A DNA stretch of 64,000 nt, taken from NCBI RefSeq assembly GCF_011801145.1, contig NZ_CP046172.1, positions 3,720,001 to 3,784,000 of the forward strand. The letters run 5' to 3'. This DNA comes from Nocardia arthritidis (GTDB taxonomy: Bacteria; Actinomycetota; Actinomycetes; Mycobacteriales; Mycobacteriaceae). Below are positions 53,433 through 61,348 of the stretch, in pieces. Both the position numbers and the translations under genes were made by a program. The notes below the pieces were generated by a model that saw nothing but the letters and a program-made list of their open reading frames with translations, did not search any database and was not told where the DNA came from. Each line of letters begins with the position of its first letter. Positions within the stretch are counted from its first letter, which is position 1.

Positions 53433-54941
53433 ATGACCGAAACGCTCGGCTCCCCAGCCGAATTCGCACCTGCTGCGGCTCCGGCTGCCGAATATCATCC
53501 GCGACTGACCAATCCGGATCTCGCGCCGCTGCGCGAACAGACCTGGGGCGTGTACGACATCTTCGCTTTCTGGATGTCCGATGTGCACAGCGTCGGCGGC
53601 TACGTCACCGCGGGCAGCCTGTTCGCACTCGGTCTGGCCGGCTGGCAGGTGCTAGCGGCGCTGCTCATCGGGATCGGTATCGTCTACGTGTTCTGCAATC
53701 TTGTCGCCGAACCGAGCCAAACGGCCGGCGTGCCGTATCCGGTCATGTGCCGCAGCGCATTCGGCGTGCGCGGCGCGAATATCCCGGCCATCATCCGCGG
53801 GTTGATCGCGGTGGCTTGGTACGGCATCCAGACCTACCTGGCCTCCGCTGCGCTGGATGTCGTTCTGGTGAAACTGTTTCCGGGTCTGGCGCGGTACGCG
53901 GTGGTGGCCGATTACGGCTTCCTCGGGCTCTCCGCGCTAGGCTGGGTCAGTTATCTGCTGCTGTGGGTGGTGCAGGCATGCGTGTTCTGGCGCGGAATGG
54001 AGTCGATTCGCAAATTCATCGACTTCAGCGGTCCGGCCGTGTACGTGGTCATGTTCCTGCTTGCCGGATACCTGATTTCGAAGGCGGGTTGGCACGCGGT
54101 GGATCTGCAGCTCGGTGCGGTGAAATACACCGGCTGGGCGTCGGTTCCGGTGATGCTCGGCGCTATCGCCCTGGTGGTGTCGTACTTCTCCGGCCCGATG
54201 TTGAACTTCGGCGACTTCGCCAGGTACGGCAGGACTTTCGCGGTGGTCAAGCGCGGCAATCTGCTCGGGCTGCCGTTGAACTTCCTGCTGTTCTCGCTAC
54301 TGGTGGTGATCACCGCCTCGTTGACCGTGCCGGTCTACGGCGAACTCATCACCGATCCGGTGGCGACCGTCGCGCGTATCGACAGCACCTTCGCGATCGC
54401 CTTGGGCGCGTTGACCTTTACGATCGCCACCATCGGCATAAATATCGTCGCCAACTTCATCTCACCGGCCTTCGACTTCTCGAATGTGCGTCCGCAGCGG
54501 ATCAGTTGGCGCGCGGGCGGCATGATCGCCGCAGTGGGTTCGGTGCTCATCACCCCGTGGAACCTGTACAGCAACCCGGATGTCATCCACTACACCCTCG
54601 AGGTGCTCGGCGCCTTCATCGGTCCGCTGTTCGGCGTGCTCATCGCCGACTACTACCTGGTGCGTCGGCGGCGGGTGGTGGTCGATGACCTGTTCACCAT
54701 GGCGGAACACGGAACCTATTGGTACCGAGGCGGTTACAACCCCGTCGCGATTATCGCGACGGTCTCGGGCGCGGTAGTCGCCGTTGTTCCGGTGCTGGCG
54801 AAGGGCATTCCCGGGATGTACACCGCCGCTCAGTACAGCTGGTTCATCGGCTGCGGTATCAGTTTCGGTGTCTACCACCTGTTTTCGGTGCGGGCCGCGC
54901 GCGCGGCCCGTGGCAGCTCACGCGCGGAGGTCGCCGCCTGA
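53433..54941 (+). CDS. NCS1 family nucleobase/hydantoin/allantoin permease
   Basis: 502 residues, twelve transmembrane helices, LeuT-like fold. N-terminal NPDLAPLREQTWGVYDIFAFWMSDVHSVGGYVTAGSLFALG matches the NCS1 start; GNLLGLPLNFLLF and FISPAFDFSNVRPQRISWRAGG are also typical. Cation- or proton-coupled uptake of a ring amide such as hydantoin, allantoin, uracil or cytosine. Overlaps the racemase gene (TGATG). Confidence 0.92.
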   Translation: MTETLGSPAEFAPAAAPAAEYHPRLTNPDLAPLREQTWGVYDIFAFWMSDVHSVGGYVTAGSLFALGLAGWQVLAALLIGIGIVYVFCNLVAEPSQTAGVPYPVMCRSAFGVRGANIPAIIRGLIAVAWYGIQTYLASAALDVVLVKLFPGLARYAVVADYGFLGLSALGWVSYLLLWVVQACVFWRGMESIRKFIDFSGPAVYVVMFLLAGYLISKAGWHAVDLQLGAVKYTGWASVPVMLGAIALVVSYFSGPMLNFGDFARYGRTFAVVKRGNLLGLPLNFLLFSLLVVITASLTVPVYGELITDPVATVARIDSTFAIALGALTFTIATIGINIVANFISPAFDFSNVRPQRISWRAGGMIAAVGSVLITPWNLYSNPDVIHYTLEVLGAFIGPLFGVLIADYYLVRRRRVVVDDLFTMAEHGTYWYRGGYNPVAIIATVSGAVVAVVPVLAKGIPGMYTAAQYSWFIGCGISFGVYHLFSVRAARAARGSSRAEVAA

Positions 54942-55669
54942 TGCGCATACGCGTCGTGAACCCGAACACCACTCGGGCGATGACCGGCGTCATCGAGCGG
55001 GGTGCCAGGGCTGTCGTCGGCCCCGGCACGCTGCTCGACGCGGTGACCAATGAGATGGGTCCGGTCTCGATCGAGAGCCACTACGACGAAGCCCTGAGCG
55101 TCCCAGGCATTCTCGCGGCCATCGCGGCGGGGGAGCGGGATGGCGTCGACGGATATGTACTGGCCTGCTTCGGCGATCCGGGCCTGGATGCCGCCAGGGA
55201 ATTGGCCGCGGGTCCGGTGATCGGCATCGCGGAGGCCGCCATGCGGGCGGCGAGTCATCTCGGTCGCGGCTTCAGCGTTGTCACTACGCTGGGCCGAACC
55301 GTCGGGCTCGCCGCCGATCTGGTGGAACGCTATGGGATGCAACGATTTTGCCGCGGCATCCACTCCTGTGAGCTGCCGGTGCTCGCGCTGGACAGCGATC
55401 CGGACGCGCGCAAGATCATCACCGCGGCGTGCCTCGAAGCGAGGGTGGCCGACCAGCCGGATGCAATCGTCCTCGGCTGCGCGGGGATGTCCGAGTTCAG
55501 CGCGCAGCTGAGCGCGGAACTCCGGATACCGGTGGTCGACGGGGTAGCGGCGGCGACGTTGACCGTGCAGTCGCTGCTCATGATGGGCCTGCGCAAATCG
55601 GGAAGGGGTGAGTACGCCGCGCCGCCGCCTAAGCGGTACGTCGGCCTGCTGCGTGAATTCGGCCGCTGA
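54941..55669 (+). CDS. Asp/Glu/hydantoin racemase family protein
   Basis: 242 residues. RVVNPNTTRAMT at the N-terminus; the two catalytic cysteines lie in VLACFGDPGLD and IVLGCAGMSEF, as in hydantoin and allantoin racemases. Its start overlaps the NCS1 permease stop, so the substrate is probably the imported ring compound. No hydantoinase or carbamoylase is in the window. Confidence 0.9.
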   Translation: MRIRVVNPNTTRAMTGVIERGARAVVGPGTLLDAVTNEMGPVSIESHYDEALSVPGILAAIAAGERDGVDGYVLACFGDPGLDAARELAAGPVIGIAEAAMRAASHLGRGFSVVTTLGRTVGLAADLVERYGMQRFCRGIHSCELPVLALDSDPDARKIITAACLEARVADQPDAIVLGCAGMSEFSAQLSAELRIPVVDGVAAATLTVQSLLMMGLRKSGRGEYAAPPPKRYVGLLREFGR

Positions 55670-55751
55670 GCCGCTGGAATACCCAACCCACCTTCCCGCG
55701 CAGCCGACTACCTGCGCTAGAAGTCATATACATACCGAGACGTAGATATGC

Positions 55752-55770
55752 GCATCTAGCTATTAGATGC
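55752..55770. terminator. Hairpin after the permease-racemase operon
   Basis: GCATCTA-GCTAT-TAGATGC, perfect 7-bp stem with a 5-nt loop in an A/T-richer patch 82 bp after the racemase stop. No T-run follows. Could be a terminator or an operator. Confidence 0.4.
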
Positions 55771-55890
55771 AAGCTCGGGACACGCCCGGAACCTCGGTAC
55801 AAAGACCGGCAAGGAGCGGTATGGAATATTCGACCCGGCTCAAACTTCACCGTTTCTGCAGGTCAACTGCCCGCGAGAAGAGGTGCACGC

Positions 55891-56406
55891 GTGTCGGTTC
55901 TCGGAAGGTCCGCGGTGGCGGCCGTCGTGTTCGCGTCGGCGTTCGCCGCCCCGGCGGGTGCGGCGCCGGAGCTTCCGCTCGGTGGCTGCTCGGGTGGTGA
56001 ATTCCGTTGGACGGCAACGGAAGGCGCGATCACCATGCAGCCCAAGTTGCTGACGTTCGCATCGGTGGGCGTGATCAGGGACTGCATCGGCGGGCCGCCG
56101 GACATCACGGGCGGCACGTTCACCGGCAGCCATGTGGCGATGTCGGATTGCATGCATCCGGCCGACGGTCCACTGACGGTGTGGGTCACCTGGTCGAACG
56201 GGGTGAAGAGCACGCTGTGGGGCCAGTGGCCGGTGGGCATGGTGCAGCCGACGGTGGGCCCGCTCGACGTGGTCGATGGCCTCGGCAAGGGTTTGCGGGC
56301 GAATATGTCCGTGGTCTACGACATGACGCCGGATATGGTGATGGACTGCCTCGGTCCCGGCCTGCGGACCGGGACCGGGCATTTCAGCGGGACTACGTTC
56401 GGCTGA
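55891..56406 (+). CDS. Secreted protein of unknown function
   Basis: 171 residues with a cleavable signal peptide (SAVAAVVFASAFAAPAGAAPE, cleavage near AGA-AP around residue 25) and four cysteines in the mature part (GGCSGG, RDCIGG, SDCMHP, MDCLGP) that probably form two disulfides. The mature part looks all-beta. This kind of short secreted Cys-containing protein is common in Nocardia and its role is unknown. GTG start with AGAGG upstream. Its 3' end overlaps the convergent idi gene by 14 bp. Confidence 0.75.
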   Translation: MSVLGRSAVAAVVFASAFAAPAGAAPELPLGGCSGGEFRWTATEGAITMQPKLLTFASVGVIRDCIGGPPDITGGTFTGSHVAMSDCMHPADGPLTVWVTWSNGVKSTLWGQWPVGMVQPTVGPLDVVDGLGKGLRANMSVVYDMTPDMVMDCLGPGLRTGTGHFSGTTFG

Positions 56407-56959
56407 GGCGGTGCTTTCCGGCGCCCGCCTCGATCACGTCGAGAACGCCTGGCAGCCACGGGGTGTAGCCGCTGGGATCGGTGGCGAGCGCGTCGCGCAG
56501 CGCGTCCGGCATGATCCAGGCCCAGTCGGCGACCTCGGCCGGATCGGGCTGCGGCACCGCGCCGACGAGCGTGCCGACCAGCACGTGATCCCATTCGTAT
56601 TCGACGCGGCCGGTGGCCGGATCGCCCGCCTGGTAGCGGAAGGCGCCGACCTCCGTCAGCTCGGTCGCCAAGCCGAGCTCCTCGGCGAGCCGGACCGCCG
56701 CCGCTGCCGCCACCGGTTCGCCCGGCGCGGGGTGGCCGCAGCAGGTGTTGGTCCAGAGCTCGGGGAAGCGGGTCTTCACCGCGGCCCGCTGTTGCAGCAG
56801 CATCCGGCCAGCGTCGTCGAACAGCAGCACCGAGAACGCGCGGTGCAGCAGGCCGGGCGCGGTGTGCGCCACCGATACCGGGCACGTACCGACCGCGCGA
56901 CCGGCCTCGTCGACCAATTCGACGGGCAGGTTCTCGCGGTCGGTCGGTGCTTGGGTCAC
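56393..56959 (-). CDS. idi: Isopentenyl-diphosphate delta-isomerase, type I
   Basis: 188 residues, Nudix-like fold. Active-site Cys in TNTCCGHP, AFSVLLFDDAGRMLLQQRA, Nudix-like LAEELGLA, metal/acid Glu in EYEWDHVLVG, and WIMPDALRDAL. It interconverts IPP and DMAPP and so supplies the DMAPP needed for GPP. GTG start in a 4-bp overlap with the methyltransferase gene; last gene of the encapsulin operon. Confidence 0.94.
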   Translation of the reverse strand: MTQAPTDRENLPVELVDEAGRAVGTCPVSVAHTAPGLLHRAFSVLLFDDAGRMLLQQRAAVKTRFPELWTNTCCGHPAPGEPVAAAAAVRLAEELGLATELTEVGAFRYQAGDPATGRVEYEWDHVLVGTLVGAVPQPDPAEVADWAWIMPDALRDALATDPSGYTPWLPGVLDVIEAGAGKHRLSRT

Positions 56960-57822
56960 CGCCCCACCTTATCGGCTGAGATCAGCAGGTACTGGAAGCT
57001 GCCGTCCTTGTACGCGGTGAGGAACGGCTTCTCCACCCCGGTCGCGAGCTCGGATTTCGTGCGCAGTTCCCAGTAGGGGATGGTGGCCGCCGTCAGATCG
57101 ACGACATCGATCGGCACCAGGCCGTTGTCGGCGAGCGCACGGAAATATTCGCTGCGCGGATGGATCATGCAACCGTAGTGCGCGTCGATCCAGCTGACCG
57201 AGGCCGAGCGCCCACCGGTGACATCGTTGGAGCAGCCGGTGATGCAGACGTACCGGCCGCCGGGTTCGAGCAGCCGGGAGAATTCGCCGAACAGCTCGAA
57301 AAGGTCGACGTACATGGTGGTTTCGTTGGTCCAGATACCGCGCATACAACCGGTGTCGAAGCCGGTGTCGAGCATGTTGCGGAAGTGGAAACGCACCTTG
57401 TCCGCCACATTCCGTTGTTGCGCTTGATCATTCGCGAATCCGACCTGGTATTCGGAGATGGTGACCCCGTCCACCTGGCAGCCGAAACGCTGGTTGGCCA
57501 TGAAACTCGTTCCGCCCCTGCCGGATCCGCCGTCCATCAGCCGGTCGCCGGGGCGGACGTCGCCGAGGTGGTCGAGCAGCAGATCGGCCTGTGCGGTTTC
57601 CAGGCGGTGCAGTTCCTTGACGATCCGCTGCTGGCGGGTCTCCTCCGGACCCTCCAGTACCGAGAGGTCCGGTTCGCCGATGCCGTAGTGGTGGTGATAG
57701 ATCCCGTCGACCTCGCCCAGTTTGGTGTTGACCCGGTCGTCGTTCGGGTTGTTGTTCCAATACTCCGCAACGGATTTCTGATAGCTGGTCCGCAGTACGG
57801 ATCCGGTGTCGGCAATCGTCAT
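56956..57822 (-). CDS. Geranyl diphosphate 2-C-methyltransferase
   Basis: 288 residues. SAM-dependent methylation of GPP at C2, giving 2-methyl-GPP for 2-methylisoborneol. Close to known GPPMTs: YQKSVAEYWNNNPNDDRVN, DGIYHHHYGIGEPD, SAM motif LMDGGSGRGGTSFMANQRFG, TISEYQVGFAN and WIDAHYGCMIHPRSEYF. GAGAGG precedes the ATG. Between the synthase and idi in one operon. Confidence 0.96.
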   Translation of the reverse strand: MTIADTGSVLRTSYQKSVAEYWNNNPNDDRVNTKLGEVDGIYHHHYGIGEPDLSVLEGPEETRQQRIVKELHRLETAQADLLLDHLGDVRPGDRLMDGGSGRGGTSFMANQRFGCQVDGVTISEYQVGFANDQAQQRNVADKVRFHFRNMLDTGFDTGCMRGIWTNETTMYVDLFELFGEFSRLLEPGGRYVCITGCSNDVTGGRSASVSWIDAHYGCMIHPRSEYFRALADNGLVPIDVVDLTAATIPYWELRTKSELATGVEKPFLTAYKDGSFQYLLISADKVGR

Positions 57823-57853
57823 GCCAAGTCGTCCTCTCTCGTGCGGTGAAGAG

Positions 57854-59428
57854 CTACTGGTAGCGCTTGCTGCCTGCGTGCCAGGCGCGATTGCCGCCCA
57901 TCCACGCCCACAGCCCGGTGAGGAAGCGGCGCAGTTCGGGTGAGCCGGCCGCGGCGAGCACGGTGGCCTCGCGTTCGAATCGGTGCATCAGTTCGTCGTG
58001 TACTTCGGCGGTGCGCTGCACCGCCTCGTGCCTGGTGCAGCCCTCCCTGGCCGACAGCACCGTCGGCAGGTTGAATTCCCTTCCGCCGGAAAGGTCTTCG
58101 CGTGCCATCGAATACAGGTCGTTGACCATCTGGGCGGCAAGGGCCGCGGTGGTCGTCACCCGGCGCACCCCGGGATCGGTGTATTCGGCGGCGGGCAGCT
58201 CGTATCCGCCCACCGCGTCGATCGGCGCCATACACGGCAGGAAGCTGTGCGGCTGCCGGTTGGTGAGGTACTCCCACACCGGTGGCATCCGCTTGGCGGC
58301 CCGCCAGCCCGCCTCCGCGCCGAGCGCGATGAACCAGCCCGCGATCTCCGTGCGCAGCCGGGCCAACTGCGCCGGGTTGGCGTAGTGGGCCATGTGCTCG
58401 AAGGAGGTGCGGAAGGCGCGCAGGATCGGGTCGGCCTGCAGCGCCTTCTCCAGCTCGGGCGCGTAGCGGGCCGGGAGGTGTACCGGATCCATTGCGGCGG
58501 CGGCCATTTCGAGCTTCGGCCCGAGCTCGGCCCAGGCCACCGACGGTGAGCCGTCGGGTGCGGTGTCCGGTGCGTCCTCCTCGCAGTAGTAGTCGTCCAC
58601 CGACCATTCCGTGACGGCGCACTTGGCGGCGGCGAGCAGGCGGTCCGGGTCGTCGCTGTCGGGGTGGGCCAGCATGATCAGCCTGCCGAAGTCGGCGTCC
58701 CGGAGCTCATCCAATCTGCCTTCGTAGAGCCCGATTTCGGCGGCCCATGCGATGAGCCCGTCGTTGACGAGCTCGGCGAGCTCGGGGTTGTCGCGCACCG
58801 GCGGCGGGCAGTACAGCGCGGGGATCGGGGATGCCGCTTCGGCGGGCGGCCGGCGGATGCCCGCCGAAGCGGTTCCCAATCCCGTTGGTCCGGTTGGGAA
58901 TCGCGGTCTCGGTGACGGGTCCGCCGCCGGTGTGCCCGACCGGGTCGGGTCCGACGGCGGTCGCCACTCCTGCGGACCCCTCGGTGCACCGCCGGAGCTC
59001 GGCGCGAGGCGCACCCGATGCGAGTACGCCGTCGCGGCCCCCAATCCCGTTGGACCGAGCGGGATCCGCGATGCGGACGGCTCGGTGCCTACGACAACAT
59101 CCGTCTCGGCGGCCGCCGAGGCGTTGCTGATATCAGCGGATTCCGCTGGCGCGGTAACGGATTCGCCGACCTGCGCTAGTGCGGCTTCCATAGACGGCAA
59201 CCGCAGCGCCGCGGCCCCCAGCCCGCTCGGCCCGAGCAGCCGTGGCGGCACCGGCGGCTGTGACGCCACCGGCGGCTGCGGGGTCGCGGTGACATCCCCG
59301 GTCGTCTCCGGTTGGGTGGCGAAGGGGTCCGCCGGTGCGGTCGTCGAGAAATCAGCCAGCAGCGCGGCGACGGCCGCGGCCACGTCCGAGGTGGCCGGTC
59401 GCGCCGCCGCGCGGGAGAAGACCGACAT
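57854..59428 (-). CDS. 2-methylisoborneol synthase, encapsulin cargo
   Basis: 524 residues. Residues 1-~205 are low-complexity, Ala/Pro/Ser/Thr-rich and probably disordered, with three spaced copies of GP(S/T)GLG(A/T)A at residues 66-72, 125-131 and 180-186. Residues ~205-524 are a class I terpene cyclase: DDYYCEE (278-284) and NDLYSMARE (436-444) bind Mg2+ and diphosphate. It cyclises 2-methyl-GPP to 2-methylisoborneol. It directly follows the family 2B encapsulin shell gene; in Streptomyces such disordered N-termini mediate loading into the shell. Confidence 0.95.
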   Translation of the reverse strand: MSVFSRAAARPATSDVAAAVAALLADFSTTAPADPFATQPETTGDVTATPQPPVASQPPVPPRLLGPSGLGAAALRLPSMEAALAQVGESVTAPAESADISNASAAAETDVVVGTEPSASRIPLGPTGLGAATAYSHRVRLAPSSGGAPRGPQEWRPPSDPTRSGTPAADPSPRPRFPTGPTGLGTASAGIRRPPAEAASPIPALYCPPPVRDNPELAELVNDGLIAWAAEIGLYEGRLDELRDADFGRLIMLAHPDSDDPDRLLAAAKCAVTEWSVDDYYCEEDAPDTAPDGSPSVAWAELGPKLEMAAAAMDPVHLPARYAPELEKALQADPILRAFRTSFEHMAHYANPAQLARLRTEIAGWFIALGAEAGWRAAKRMPPVWEYLTNRQPHSFLPCMAPIDAVGGYELPAAEYTDPGVRRVTTTAALAAQMVNDLYSMAREDLSGGREFNLPTVLSAREGCTRHEAVQRTAEVHDELMHRFEREATVLAAAGSPELRRFLTGLWAWMGGNRAWHAGSKRYQ

Positions 59429-59438
59429 TGCGCATCAC

Positions 59439-60848
59439 CTATTCGGCCTGCCGGGCGACCAGGACATTGTCGAGAATCCCGAGCGCGTCCGGCACCAGAA
59501 CCGCGGCGGAGTAGTAGCAGCTCACCAGATAGGAGATGATCGACTGGTCGTCGATGCCCTTGAACCGCACGTTCAGGCTCGGCTCGAATTCGTCCGGAAT
59601 TCCGGTCTGGTGCAGGCCGATAACGCCCTGATCATTTTCGCCGGTGCGCATGGCGAGGATCGATGTGGTCTGGGTCTCGCTCACCGGAATTTTGCTGCAC
59701 GGGAAGATCGGCACACCGCGCCATGCGGGCACCCGATGGCCGTCCACCTCGACCGGATCGGGATACAGCCCGCGTTTGCTGCACTCCCGGCCGAATGCCG
59801 CGATCGCCTTCGGGTGTGCCAGAAAGAGTTTGGTGCTGCGCCGCATGCTCAGCAGGTCGTCCATATCGTCCGGTGTCGGCGCGCCGGATTCGGTGTAGAT
59901 CCGCTGTTTGAGATCGCAGTTGTGCAGCAGACCGAAGTCCTCGTTGTTGACCAGATCGTGTTCGCGGCGCTCGTACAGCGCCTCGATGGTCAGGCGCAAC
60001 TGCTGTTCCACCTGGTTCATCGGGTCGTTGAACAGGTCCGCGACGCGGGTGTGCACGCGCAGCACGCTCTGTGCCAGGCTGAGTTCGTATTCCCGCGGGG
60101 TGGCGTCGTAGTCGACGAACGTGCCCTCCAGCAGCGGCTCGCCGGCGTGCCCGGAGTGGATCTGGATGTTGGCCTCGCCCTTGGTGTTCTGCGGCGGTGC
60201 GGTCCTGCTCGCGACTCTGGAAAGTTGCTCGCGCAATGCGGGCGCGTTGTCGAGCATCTCCTGGAGCGCTTGCCTGGACAGCACGAGCATGGTCGTCTTT
60301 TTCACGGCCTTGACGGTGACCGGCCAGATGGCATCGGAGTCGGTGAGCATTTCGGAGCCGAAGTAGTCGCCGTCGCCGAGCAGGCCGAGCACGGTTCGCT
60401 CGCCGAATTCACCGGTGCCGAGTTTGGTCAGTTTTCCGTGCACGATCAGCATTACCCGATCCATCGGATTACCGAATTCGGCCACCACCGCGCCCGGTTC
60501 GATATCGAGTTGTTCGAATCGCTGCGCGAGGGCGTTCAATACCTCCTCGTCCTCGAAATCTCGCAGCGGCGGAAGTTCCGTGAGTTCGAGAGGAATTACC
60601 TTGGCCTTGGAACCGTCGACGACGAATTCGACCTCGCCGTTGCCGAGGGTGTGGGTCAGGCGGCGGTTCACCCGGTAGATACCGCCCTTGACCTCGGTCC
60701 ACGGCAGCATGCGGGTCAGCCAGCGGGACGTGATGCCCTGCATCTGCGGTTCGGATTTGGTGGTGTGCGCGAGCTGATGGGCGGCGCCCGTACTCAAGCT
60801 CTTCTGTTGTCCGTTGGTTTCGGTCTGGACCGGCATTTCGATCGTCAT
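59439..60848 (-). CDS. Family 2B encapsulin shell protein with cyclic-nucleotide-binding-like domain
   Basis: 469 residues, EshA-like. The N-arm and first HK97-fold parts are followed by an inserted cNMP-binding-like domain (about residues 95-210: [48 protein letters not shown]), then the remaining phage-capsid-like fold ([34 protein letters not shown] to the C-terminus). It should self-assemble into a protein nanocompartment enclosing the 2-MIB synthase encoded 10 bp downstream. The expected Arg-Ala of the cNMP phosphate cassette is replaced by AIWPVT, so nucleotide binding is doubtful. GAGGA lies 7 nt before the ATG. Confidence 0.95.
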   Translation of the reverse strand: MTIEMPVQTETNGQQKSLSTGAAHQLAHTTKSEPQMQGITSRWLTRMLPWTEVKGGIYRVNRRLTHTLGNGEVEFVVDGSKAKVIPLELTELPPLRDFEDEEVLNALAQRFEQLDIEPGAVVAEFGNPMDRVMLIVHGKLTKLGTGEFGERTVLGLLGDGDYFGSEMLTDSDAIWPVTVKAVKKTTMLVLSRQALQEMLDNAPALREQLSRVASRTAPPQNTKGEANIQIHSGHAGEPLLEGTFVDYDATPREYELSLAQSVLRVHTRVADLFNDPMNQVEQQLRLTIEALYERREHDLVNNEDFGLLHNCDLKQRIYTESGAPTPDDMDDLLSMRRSTKLFLAHPKAIAAFGRECSKRGLYPDPVEVDGHRVPAWRGVPIFPCSKIPVSETQTTSILAMRTGENDQGVIGLHQTGIPDEFEPSLNVRFKGIDDQSIISYLVSCYYSAAVLVPDALGILDNVLVARQAE

Positions 60849-61348
60849 GCGTCGTCCTCACCTAGGTGTCGATCATCGAGAGTTGTTCACAACAAACCGG
60901 CAGGCCCGGATCGGGTCTGCGAGAAACTATGCAATGGAGCGAATTGGCTTGCGCGACAGTGCGTTCGGAGCCGTTACTGATGGTAGTTCCCGAAACCTGT
61001 TGCCCGCAGCGGTTTTCGGAACAAAGCTGAGTACTGGTCGGCACGTTTCGGGGCGGGTGTGGTGTGGAATGGGCGAATAACGTCCGCCGCGGTTTATGCC
61101 GAAGGGTATCGCCGCACACCGCCACGCGGTTGCTCACCGGTGTCCGGATCCGCATGCGGCGGCGCGATATATCGACGCACCGGGCGGCTTCCGGTAGCTC
61201 CGCGATCGCCGCCCGGTGCCGAAATCGCATCCTCGATGCATGTAACCGATCACACGAGCCACATAATGGTCATGCGGTGTGGGAAGCTCGTCTCAACACA
61301 GTGGGGTGTGTGATGCGGGTCACATAGGGAATCTGGCCAGGAGTGATC
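60849..61348. promoter_or_regulatory. 500-bp divergent promoter region of the encapsulin operon
   Basis: No gene seen. Near the encapsulin start are a 10-bp palindrome CACCTAGGTG (60859-60868) and a dyad GTTGT-TC-ACAAC (60882-60893), both candidate regulator sites. The rest has no obvious ORF. A CACATAATGG stretch near 61260 could hold the -10 for the rightward fusion gene. Confidence 0.45.
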
